Source: Gammaproteobacteria bacterium | GTDB lineage: Bacteria; Pseudomonadota; Gammaproteobacteria; GCA-001735895 | Reading direction: 5' to 3' | DNA length: 6,424 nucleotides | NCBI GenBank assembly: GCA_027293245.1 | Contig: JAPUFZ010000069.1 | Location: 1-6,424, forward strand | Notes under the pieces: model-generated | Database searches by the model: none | The model's input: the letters and a program-made list of their open reading frames with translations, nothing else | What the model was told of the DNA's origin: nothing | Program-made: the position numbers and the translations under genes | In this document: in pieces, positions 1 to 6,258 of the stretch | How positions within the stretch are numbered: position 1 is the stretch's first letter | Layout of the letters: each line of letters opens with the position of its first letter

Positions 1-107
1 AATGGATGTCATTGTAAGTATTAGGAACTAATAGGAATACGAAACGGCTATATGCAGCCATTAAATCTAAGTTTTAGGAAGCCCTGAGAAGTCCTGAAAT
101 CTATAAA

Positions 108-194
108 TGGTGCCCGGGGCCGGAGTTGAACCGGCACGGTATTTCTACCGAGGGATTTTAAGTCCCTTGCGTCTACCAATTTCGCCACCCGGGC
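108..194 (-). tRNA. tRNA-Leu (anticodon UAA)
   Basis: This is a complete class II tRNA of 87 nt, including an encoded CCA (read as TGG at 108-110 on the plus strand). On the minus strand the acceptor stem is GCCCGGG (194-188) paired with CCCGGGC (118-112), followed by discriminator A. The anticodon stem AGGGA/TCCCT encloses the loop CTTAAAA, which gives anticodon TAA at plus positions 160-158. A long variable arm with stem CGGTA/TACCG and loop GAAA is diagnostic of Leu/Ser/bacterial Tyr tRNAs. The T arm is GCCGG-TTCAACT-CCGGC. It decodes UUA, and UUG by wobble. No clear sigma-70 promoter is visible just upstream: the TATAA at 196-200 abuts the mature 5' end and is too close to act as a -10. 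No GC-rich hairpin with a T-run is seen beyond its 3' end. Confidence 0.97.
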
Positions 195-215
195 TTATAA
201 GATGGTCTGTAAAAA

Positions 216-348
216 CCTTGCCCTGACTTTATGCCGCCGTAGTTCCGAAAACTACCGCCTACCACGGTGCAATCCGGGACAAGCGGCGCATAGTACTTTG
301 CATGAACAATTCTGGCAAGGGCAGCTTTTGGGCTATTTGGCATGCCAG
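216..348. repeat. Cluster of nested inverted repeats upstream of the tRNA
   Basis: Visible pairings are CCTTGCC (216-222) with GGCAAGG (314-320), GCCGC (233-237) with GCGGC (283-287), and GTAGTT (239-244) with AACTAC (250-255) around a 5-nt loop. CTGGCA (312-317) also pairs with TGCCAG (343-348), and TGGCATGCCA (338-347) is a perfect 10-bp palindrome. The first three are nested, while the CTGGCA pairing competes with the GGCAAGG one. Read on the minus strand, the outer arm GGCAAGG is followed directly by TTTTT, as in some terminators, but the outer stem spans about 100 bases. No known RNA family is recognised. It may be a structured transcript or leader, or chance. Confidence 0.35.
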
Positions 349-439
349 TAAGCGGAGATTGGTAAGTTAAGAATAAAGGGCTACAATGTGGGCTTATCTC
401 AAACTGGTAGATACTTGTATTCATTAAATTAAGAATTTG

Positions 440-453
440 TTGATCTAGATCAA
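440..453. promoter_or_regulatory. FNR/Anr-type operator (perfect palindrome)
   Basis: The 14-mer TTGATCTAGATCAA matches the FNR consensus TTGAT-N4-ATCAA exactly, and its central four bases CTAG are also symmetric, so the whole site is a perfect palindrome. Its centre (446.5) lies 41.5 bases upstream of position 488. That is the predicted start site for the -10 hexamer at 476-481, so the spacing is that of a class II activated promoter. It sits about 97 bases before the cytochrome start codon. Activation by an FNR/Anr/Dnr-type CRP-family regulator under low oxygen or nitrosative conditions is inferred from the site. The regulator gene is not in this window. Confidence 0.75.
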
Positions 454-475
454 TGCAGACAACTGGCAATAGTTT

Positions 476-481
476 GATACT
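476..481 (+). promoter_or_regulatory. Candidate -10 element of the cytochrome promoter
   Basis: GATACT matches TATAAT at four of six positions. Its last base is 7 upstream of A488, the start site expected if the FNR box is centred at -41.5. No separate good -35 hexamer is seen, as is usual when the activator covers that region. The implied 5' leader is about 56 nt. Confidence 0.5.
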
Positions 482-543
482 TGGATTACAGACGCAGAAG
501 ATAAGGAATTGGCTGTGTTTAACGAATAGATGCAAGGTTAGTT

Positions 544-1074
544 ATGAAATCCACGGTCTTAATTCCAGTAATCATGGGCATCCTCTCGCTGGGTAACGCC
601 TCTGCTAATCAGGATAGCAATTCAGATCTTTTATTAGAGCGAATTCAGACCCTGGAAGAGCGTCTCACGGTACTGGAGTCACGCTTTTCATTCTCCTCTT
701 TTATGCCCGATTTTGCGGAACGATTCCATGTGATGCACCGGGCTAGCGAATCGGATGATTGGGCGGTCGCCTCGCACGAATTACAGGAAATGAAGCGTTT
801 AATCGAATTGTCAATTACTATCGACGCCGACAAGGGACACCTATTACAAGCCATGATGGGGCCGGTAATGGCAAAGATGGATAGCGCCATTGGTCATGCT
901 AACGGGGAAAAGATGGCCACATTACTCAGCGAAGCTGTTCAGACCTGCAACAGTTGCCATGTGGCGACTGGCAGTCCCTTCATAAAGGTAACACTGGATG
1001 CTGCGGGAGCTCTAAGCATGCGACATCCCCATGCATTTACTAGGCAAAAGATGAAACGCGATCATAAGCACTAG
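544..1074 (+). CDS. Secreted monoheme c-type cytochrome, cytochrome c'-like
   Basis: The 176-residue protein starts with a short Sec signal peptide (K2, hydrophobic stretch to about residue 17, likely cleavage after A19-S20-A21), so it should act in the periplasm. A leucine-rich segment at about 28-48 looks like a coiled coil. The rest is mostly helical, and the only heme-binding CXXCH is C135-N-S-C-H139, followed by ATGSPF. One CXXCH near the end of a helical protein resembles class II cytochromes c', which bind NO or transfer electrons. Class I cytochromes instead carry the motif near the N-terminus. Unlike classical c', it has a 37-residue tail after the heme motif with four His and two Met. 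AAGG at 534-537, six bases before the ATG, supports the start. The FNR box upstream suggests expression at low oxygen. The heme attachment is clear; the exact function is not. Confidence 0.85.
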   Translation: MKSTVLIPVIMGILSLGNASANQDSNSDLLLERIQTLEERLTVLESRFSFSSFMPDFAERFHVMHRASESDDWAVASHELQEMKRLIELSITIDADKGHLLQAMMGPVMAKMDSAIGHANGEKMATLLSEAVQTCNSCHVATGSPFIKVTLDAAGALSMRHPHAFTRQKMKRDHKH

Positions 1075-1085
1075 ATCGTAGTTAA

Positions 1086-1277
1086 GTGAGCATTAATGGC
1101 GTGGCGTTTTCGAAATATTATGGCGTCAATCGCCTGACCGGAAAACCCGGCAAGCAAGCGGCATTCAACGTAGCTTTGGGGAGGTACATCCCGCCCTACC
1201 AGGACAGTATTATCTTTATGGCTGTCCAGGCTAAAGCATCAATCAGTGCCATCGATTTCCCTTGGCCTCCGAAATAA
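1086..1277 (+). CDS. Doubtful small open reading frame (63 codons)
   Basis: A GTG-initiated frame of 63 codons lies in the 245-base gap between the cytochrome and hydrolase genes. An in-frame TAA directly precedes the GTG, so the frame cannot extend further upstream. I see no ribosome-binding sequence before it, no signal peptide, no clear membrane segment and no motif I recognise. Codon choice is not obviously bad, which is why it is listed. A hairpin (GGACAG 1202-1207 with CTGTCC 1222-1227) lies inside it. It may equally be non-coding spacer or the remnant of a lost gene. Confidence 0.2.
   Translation: MSINGVAFSKYYGVNRLTGKPGKQAAFNVALGRYIPPYQDSIIFMAVQAKASISAIDFPWPPK
1202..1227. repeat. Small inverted repeat between cytochrome and hydrolase genes
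   Basis: GGACAG (1202-1207) pairs with CTGTCC (1222-1227) around a 14-nt loop. The same GGACAGT could instead pair with ACTGTCC at 1282-1288, giving two mutually exclusive hairpins shortly before the hydrolase gene. No T-run follows either one, so neither is a standard rho-independent terminator. Confidence 0.3.
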
Positions 1278-1319
1278 GTAAACTGTCCCTGTAATACGCA
1301 GCCATCGATAGTTGAACTT

Positions 1320-1988
1320 ATGATGTCAGAACAAATGATCAGAATAACCGCCGAGGATGGTCACATTTTCGATGCCTTTCACTCGAAACCTGAAAATCCC
1401 AAAGGCGGCCTGGTCATTTTACAGGAAATCTTCGGCATGACTGAACAGCTTAAATCTGTCACACGGGCCTGGTGCGCCGATGGCTATGATTCGATCCTGC
1501 CCGCCATGTATGATCGGATTAAACCAAACACAGTAATATCCTTTGATGATATGGAAGGCGCGCAGGGAATGATGAAGCAATTCGATCCCGACAGCGTTGT
1601 TAAAGACATTCGGGCAGCTGTGGCCGCCGTCGATCGGGGCAAAGGCGTTTCGCTAATCGGGTTTTGCTGGGGTGGCGGTACAGCCACACGTATGGCAAGC
1701 ATTCTCGATCTAACAGCCACCATTTCCTACTACGGAACCCGGTTGGCAGAGAATGCTGCCAATGGCGCCAACTGCGCGACACTTTTTCATTTTGGCGAGA
1801 GCGATCAACATGCATCACCGGAAGTTATTGAGGGCGTCAAGCAGAATATCCTGGATGCCGAATGTTATGTATATGACGCGGGCCATGCTTTTGCTAACGA
1901 CGCGCGCGCAAATTTCTACGTCGAGGGTGCGGCAAAGCTGGCCCGACAGCGCAGTCTTGAGTTTTTGAATCGCGTCCACGGCGCGTAG
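1320..1988 (+). CDS. Dienelactone hydrolase family protein
   Basis: This 222-residue cytosolic alpha/beta hydrolase has no signal peptide. It shows the features of carboxymethylenebutenolidase (dienelactone hydrolase, EC 3.1.1.45): nucleophile C116 in G-F-C-W-G-G, acid D162 in G-E-S-D, H189 in A-G-H-A-F, and E36 in Q-E-I-F-G, the glutamate that contacts the catalytic cysteine in the studied enzyme. Family members are usually about 220-240 residues, so it looks complete. The studied enzyme opens the lactone ring in chlorocatechol breakdown. No other aromatic-degradation gene is present here, so the natural substrate is unknown, and many genomic homologues are general esterases. Translation could start at either ATG of the ATGATG at 1320-1325. 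No good ribosome-binding site is visible. The next gene starts 58 bases downstream on the same strand and may be co-transcribed. Confidence 0.93.
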   Translation: MMSEQMIRITAEDGHIFDAFHSKPENPKGGLVILQEIFGMTEQLKSVTRAWCADGYDSILPAMYDRIKPNTVISFDDMEGAQGMMKQFDPDSVVKDIRAAVAAVDRGKGVSLIGFCWGGGTATRMASILDLTATISYYGTRLAENAANGANCATLFHFGESDQHASPEVIEGVKQNILDAECYVYDAGHAFANDARANFYVEGAAKLARQRSLEFLNRVHGA

Positions 1989-2046
1989 GCACCGGATATC
2001 AATGACAAGTTCACCGCGTAATCATAACAATAATCCTTATACTTGA

Positions 2047-2592
2047 ATGCCTGTCTATTTCATTCGTCACGGCCAGTCCGAATTCAACGCCGCCTATAAT
2101 GGTGGCGACGTCGATCCGATGATCTTTGATGCGCCGTTAACCGACAAGGGACGCAAACAGGCTGAAGAAGCGAGGGCACTGGTCGCGGATCTGGGCATCA
2201 AGTTGGTCATAACCTCTCCTTTAACCCGGGCGATACAGACGGCCCAGTGCCTGTTCGACAACATCGCACCGATCTCGGTTGTAGCAGGGCATCGTGAACT
2301 GCTGATCCACAGCTGTGATGTGGGTCGGCATCCCGATGACCTGCAACGAGATTTCCCAGCTCTCTCATTCGGCCATCTGCCGAATCGCTGGTGGCACCAG
2401 GGGCCGGAAAACGACGATGGTATTGCGGTCGAACCTGAGGATGTATTCCTGCAACGCATGGCCAAATTTGCGCAAGGCCTGACCCAGGTCAAGGAGCGCC
2501 CGCTTGCAATTGTAGGTCACGGCAACGCCTTCCACGCGCTGATTGGGCGAACCCTGGACAATTGCGAAATACATCATTATCAACCAGGCTGA
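2047..2592 (+). CDS. Histidine phosphatase (phosphoglycerate mutase-like) family protein
   Basis: The 181-residue protein begins almost at once with the family signature R7-H8-G9-Q-S-E, in which H8 is the phospho-acceptor. Other core residues are R61 in S-P-L-T-R-A-I-Q-T-A, E84 in H-R-E-L as the likely proton donor, and H158 in V-G-H-G-N. All four catalytic-pocket positions are therefore present and the protein should be active. The length fits small, soluble single-domain members of the superfamily. These dephosphorylate varied small molecules or phosphoproteins, and the substrate cannot be told from sequence. The start is fixed because the RHG motif lies only six residues in. The upstream bases show no clear Shine-Dalgarno. 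The gene follows the hydrolase gene by 58 bases, possibly as one operon, and is separated from the cyclase gene by 133 bases containing a candidate promoter. Confidence 0.92.
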   Translation: MPVYFIRHGQSEFNAAYNGGDVDPMIFDAPLTDKGRKQAEEARALVADLGIKLVITSPLTRAIQTAQCLFDNIAPISVVAGHRELLIHSCDVGRHPDDLQRDFPALSFGHLPNRWWHQGPENDDGIAVEPEDVFLQRMAKFAQGLTQVKERPLAIVGHGNAFHALIGRTLDNCEIHHYQPG

Positions 2593-2646
2593 ATTGAATC
2601 AATATTCTACCTACTTGTGCTATCTACTCGCGTAAACGAAATCTGA

Positions 2647-2675
2647 ATGACCCTACAAGTTGCACGGCGGATAAT
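2647..2675 (+). promoter_or_regulatory. Candidate sigma-70 promoter for the cyclase gene
   Basis: ATGACC (2647-2652, four of six matches to TTGACA) and GATAAT (2670-2675, five of six to TATAAT) are separated by exactly 17 bases. The predicted start is near 2682, giving a leader of about 44 nt. A second -10-like hexamer, TATACT (2691-2696), lies downstream without a matching -35. This suggests that the cyclase is transcribed apart from the phosphatase gene. Confidence 0.45.
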
Positions 2676-2725
2676 CTATTTAATGCCCGGTATACTGCCT
2701 CCGCGAATAATATGGTATCTGGTTA

Positions 2726-5700
2726 ATGTCTAGAAAAGTCACAGTCTGGTTGCAGGAGCTAGGGCTTGGTCAGTACGCGACCGCATTTGAAGAAAACGAA
2801 CTGGAACTCGACCAGCTGATTGACCTCAACGACGAGGATATGAAAGACCTTGGCGTCACGGTTATGGGGCATCGCAAGAAATTGTTTAGAGCGATCAAAG
2901 CGCTGCCAGCAATATCCGCGCCTGCTATGGAACAGAGCGACGCAACGGCTTTATCCCAGCAGTCAGCATCTCCTCCCGTAACCGAGTCCGAACGTCGCCA
3001 GCTGACGGTGATGTTCTGCGATCTTGTTGGATCTACCGAACTGTCACAGCTTTTCGATCCAGAAGACCTACAGAACCTGATCACTGCTTATCAGGCTGCC
3101 TGCAAAGTTGCGATCGAGCGTTTCGATGGTTTCGTGGCAAGATACATGGGCGACGGTCTACTGGTTTATTTCGGCTACCCGGTTGCGCACGAGGATGATG
3201 CCGAGCGCGCTGTACGTGCCGGGCTTGGCATAATCGAAGAAGTAGCATCGCTGGACCTGCCCTACGAGGTTGAGTTATCGGTACGTGTTGGCATCGCGAC
3301 CGGACTGGTTGTCGCCGGCGATATCATTGGAGAAGGCGCTTCTGAAGAACGATCGGTACTCGGAGAAACGCCAAACCTGGCTGCCCGGTTACAGGGTATA
3401 GCACCACCGGGTGGAGTCATAATCGCTGATTCTACCCGACGGCTGGTCGAGGGACGCGTCGAAGTCGAAGCGCTCAAACCAGTTTCTGTTAAAGGATTTA
3501 AAGATTCGATTCAGGCTTTTCAAGCTACCGGGATTCATGCAACGAGCCGATTCGACGCGGCAACCTCACTAAGTTTGACCCCGTTCGGAGGTCGAAGCAG
3601 TGAACTTAGCCTGTTGACTGATCGTTGGCAACAGGCTTGCTCAGGCGATGGGCAGGTAGTGGTGCTATCGGGTGAGGCTGGAATAGGAAAGAGTCGCATT
3701 CTTCACGAATTGCGTGATCGACTGAGCAGTACACCCCACGTTTCAATACGCCTTCACTGCTCGCCATTCAACACTAATACTCCGTTTTTTCCGTTTATCG
3801 AACAGCTAAGATCCTCTGCTGGGTTCGCAGAAGACGATACCGAAGACGACAAGCTCGACAAGCTTGAACGGCTAATCGCTAAAACTTCAGGTAATGTCGA
3901 CACCGAATTACCCATTCTTGCGGCCCTGATGTTGCTACCGGTGGAGCGTTATGCACAGCTAGAATTATCACCACCGCAGCAAAAGATGCAGACCATCACG
4001 GTACTTGTTGAGCAGCTCCTGAGATTGAGTCACAGCAATTCGGTGATTGTTTTAGTCGAAGATATACACTGGGTCGATCCGTCGACACTGGAAGTATTTG
4101 ACGCGTTGGTCAATTCACTCCAGCAATTACCCGTTCTGCTAGTGATGACCCACCGCCCAGGACTTGAGAAGCGCTGGGAAGATTTCGGGCAGGTCACACA
4201 GATATCGCTAAACCGGCTCGGTCATCAGGAAATGTGTGCGCTGGTTGATCGTATTACAGACGGCAAAGGATTGCCGGAAAATGTACTCAAGCAGGTTCTC
4301 GCTCGCACCGACGGTGTGCCGCTTTTCGTCGAGGAGTTGATCAAGACCTTGTTGGAGTCAAAACTGCTTAAAGAAGTCAATGGACAACTGGTATCCGAAA
4401 ACGAACTGTCATCGATGGCAATTCCGGCTACCCTGAGAGATTCTTTAATGGCGCGACTGGACCGACTCGCACTGGCTAAGGAAGTAGCTCAGGCGGCCGC
4501 CTGTATAGGACGCGAGTTTTCTTACGATTTGCTCGATTCGATCGTGGATACCGAAGACCTCAGTAAAAAACTCGATCAACTGGTAGATACGGGTCTTGTT
4601 TTTCGTCGAGGCTCCAGGAATCTGGGTCAATTTGTGTTCAAACACGCGCTGGTGCAGGATGCAGCATACGAAAGTTTGCTCAAAGCCAGGCGGCGCAAGT
4701 TGCACGCCCGAATCGCTAAAATCCTGGAAGATGGATTTTTGAATAAAAAGGAGATTGAACTCGAGTTGCTTGCCCACCATTATTCGGAGGCTGGACTGGT
4801 CGGTTCAGCGCTTCGCTACTGGTTAAAAGCGGGCCAGCAGAGCACGAAGCAAAGTGCCCACGTCGAGGCAATTGCGAATTTACGGCGTGGACTGTCGATA
4901 GTTGATGCAATGCCAGATGGTGAGGAGAAATTTCGTCATGAAATTGATTTTCGGATGGTGTTAGGCGTGCCGCTGGTGAACCAGGAAGGCGCGGCATCGC
5001 AGGTGGTAGTCGAGAATTATCTCCGCGCTCAAATGCTGTGTGAACAACTGGGCGAGCATGATCATCAGTATCCAATACTGTGGGGATTATGGTTCCATCA
5101 CTACATTAAATCGGAGTTAAGCAAGGCATGTGAACTGGCCGACCAGTTACTCGAAGTCGGCCAAAAACATAACGATACAGAATTGATGCTCGAGGCTCAT
5201 CATTGCCAGTGGGCGGTCCGATATATTAACGGTGGTCTTCGCACTGCACTCGAACACTGCGATCAGGGCATACAGCTTTACCGCCCGGATGTGCATCATG
5301 CATTGACTTTCACTTACGGAGGGCACGACCCGGGAGTCTGCGCACGATATGTTAGCGGATTCGTATTCTGGCTACTGGGTTACCCAGAACAGTCCCAACA
5401 AAGGTTCGATTCGGCGTTTAGCCTGGCAAAGGAACTGGATCATTCCACGACTTTAACCACCACACTGAGGATATTCCTATTGCTCTGTAGTATACGGCGA
5501 GAAGAAGAACTGCTCGATCAGGCCGCGAAAAATTTACTCGAGTTTTCCGGGAAGGAAATGATGCATGACAACTTGGCTTTAGCCAGAGGATTGATCGGCT
5601 GGGTAAAGTTTCAGCGGGGCGAAAGGCAGGAGGGTCTTGTGTTGATGCGGGAATCGGTAGAGCAATGGATCGAAGTCGGTAACTCCTGGACGGCAGTACC

Positions 5701-6088
5701 GATATCGTTGGTTGCCGAATCATTAGCGCAGATCGGCGAGGTACAGGAAGGCCTGGAGTTGCTGGAAAATAGCATTAGTCTCGGGCAACGCAATGATGTG
5801 CACCTGGTTGAGGCAGAGTTGTATCGTGTAAAAGGAAGAATGCTGCTTGGAATTTCAATGCAAGCCGAAGCCGAAGGGGCTTTCGAGCGAGCAATAGAAA
5901 TAGCAGGTACGCAAAATGCCAGGTCTCTGGAACTAAGAGCTGCAATGAGTCTTGCCCAGCTGTGGCAGACCGAAGGCAAAACTGACCAGGCCCATGAACT
6001 ACTCCACCCGATCTATGACTGGTTTACCGAGGGTCTTGATACTGCCGATCTAAGGCAAGCAAATGCGTTGCTTAAAGAGTTAAGCTGA
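2726..6088 (+). CDS. SAM domain - class III adenylate/guanylate cyclase - STAND ATPase - TPR protein
   Basis: This 1120-residue soluble protein has four parts. Residues 3-60 are a SAM interaction domain. Residues 90-268 are a class III cyclase domain that makes cyclic nucleotide from NTP, with metal-binding D99 (F-C-D-L-V-G-S-T) and D143 (Y-M-G-D-G) and catalytic N217 and R221 (P-N-L-A-A-R-L). Residues 287 to about 600 are an AAA/STAND-type ATPase with Walker A G316-EAGIGK-S323, Walker B ending E445-D446, and G530-V-P532 as the STAND GxP motif. From about 680 to the end it is helical and TPR-like, probably sensing a ligand or partner. The layout recalls soluble adenylyl cyclase but has one cyclase domain, so it must dimerise. 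S210, where Asp is usual, is a class IIIb trait. The base-recognising Lys is replaced by R139. No membrane segment is seen. The start is supported because the SAM domain begins at residue 3, though no strong ribosome site is visible. Confidence 0.93.
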   Translation: MSRKVTVWLQELGLGQYATAFEENELELDQLIDLNDEDMKDLGVTVMGHRKKLFRAIKALPAISAPAMEQSDATALSQQSASPPVTESERRQLTVMFCDLVGSTELSQLFDPEDLQNLITAYQAACKVAIERFDGFVARYMGDGLLVYFGYPVAHEDDAERAVRAGLGIIEEVASLDLPYEVELSVRVGIATGLVVAGDIIGEGASEERSVLGETPNLAARLQGIAPPGGVIIADSTRRLVEGRVEVEALKPVSVKGFKDSIQAFQATGIHATSRFDAATSLSLTPFGGRSSELSLLTDRWQQACSGDGQVVVLSGEAGIGKSRILHELRDRLSSTPHVSIRLHCSPFNTNTPFFPFIEQLRSSAGFAEDDTEDDKLDKLERLIAKTSGNVDTELPILAALMLLPVERYAQLELSPPQQKMQTITVLVEQLLRLSHSNSVIVLVEDIHWVDPSTLEVFDALVNSLQQLPVLLVMTHRPGLEKRWEDFGQVTQISLNRLGHQEMCALVDRITDGKGLPENVLKQVLARTDGVPLFVEELIKTLLESKLLKEVNGQLVSENELSSMAIPATLRDSLMARLDRLALAKEVAQAAACIGREFSYDLLDSIVDTEDLSKKLDQLVDTGLVFRRGSRNLGQFVFKHALVQDAAYESLLKARRRKLHARIAKILEDGFLNKKEIELELLAHHYSEAGLVGSALRYWLKAGQQSTKQSAHVEAIANLRRGLSIVDAMPDGEEKFRHEIDFRMVLGVPLVNQEGAASQVVVENYLRAQMLCEQLGEHDHQYPILWGLWFHHYIKSELSKACELADQLLEVGQKHNDTELMLEAHHCQWAVRYINGGLRTALEHCDQGIQLYRPDVHHALTFTYGGHDPGVCARYVSGFVFWLLGYPEQSQQRFDSAFSLAKELDHSTTLTTTLRIFLLLCSIRREEELLDQAAKNLLEFSGKEMMHDNLALARGLIGWVKFQRGERQEGLVLMRESVEQWIEVGNSWTAVPISLVAESLAQIGEVQEGLELLENSISLGQRNDVHLVEAELYRVKGRMLLGISMQAEAEGAFERAIEIAGTQNARSLELRAAMSLAQLWQTEGKTDQAHELLHPIYDWFTEGLDTADLRQANALLKELS

Positions 6089-6205
6089 CGGGAATATTCC
6101 GGCAACTCTGGGTATCTTAAAACAATTATTGGAGGCTGAGGGCACCCTTTAACTAAGAACTTAAGTCTATGATTTTCAGGTGATTAATTTTTCTAATTCT
6201 CTCCG

Positions 6206-6229
6206 ATACCAACACCAATACCAACATTT
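6206..6229. repeat. Two-copy 12-bp direct repeat
   Basis: ATACCAACACCA is followed directly by ATACCAACATTT, so nine bases (6206-6214 and 6218-6226) are repeated exactly with a 12-base period. It is too short to name a repeat family. Confidence 0.5.
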
Positions 6230-6232
6230 AGG

Positions 6233-6258
6233 TTGCTTACCTTGCTGGCGCTAAGCAA
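6233..6258. repeat. Inverted repeat (7-bp stem, 12-nt loop)
   Basis: TTGCTTA (6233-6239) is complementary to TAAGCAA (6252-6258). No T-run follows on either strand, so a terminator role is not supported. A longer-range pair, GGTGGGT (6300-6306) with ACCCACC (6382-6388), lies downstream. Confidence 0.4.

Larger units (their letters stand above)
195..543. other. Intergenic region between tRNA-Leu and the cytochrome gene
   Basis: This stretch of 349 bases has no convincing gene. The half next to the tRNA contains several inverted repeats (listed separately). The half next to the cytochrome gene holds an FNR-type operator and a -10 element. A minus-strand open frame crosses the region, but it runs into the tRNA gene, has no recognisable protein motif, and is judged spurious. 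Confidence 0.7.

Noticed and set aside
61..107. AGGA/TCCT arms (about 77-95) as a terminator for the tRNA
   Set aside because: The stem is only four base pairs and no T-run follows on the minus strand.
108..120. Possible attachment site at the tRNA 3' end, with CCGGGCA recurring at the end of the window (6413-6419)
   Set aside because: The shared string is only seven bases, no integrase or mobile gene lies between, and the genes look like ordinary chromosomal ones.
173..535. Minus-strand open frame of 120 codons between the tRNA and the cytochrome promoter
   Set aside because: It runs through the 5' part of the tRNA-Leu gene and across the FNR box, and has no recognisable motif or ribosome site.
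2038..2043. TATACT just before the phosphatase start as the -10 of a leaderless transcript
   Set aside because: The expected start would fall near 2050, after the ATG, and the RHG motif fixes translation at 2047. No -35 with suitable spacing is seen.
2593..2603. Palindrome ATTGAATCAAT as a second FNR site
   Set aside because: Its TTGA and TCAA arms are separated by one base, not by the spacing of an FNR site (TTGAT-N4-ATCAA).
6091..6100. GGAATATTCC after the cyclase stop codon as a terminator
   Set aside because: It is AT-rich in the centre, leaves no room for a loop, and is not followed by a T-run.
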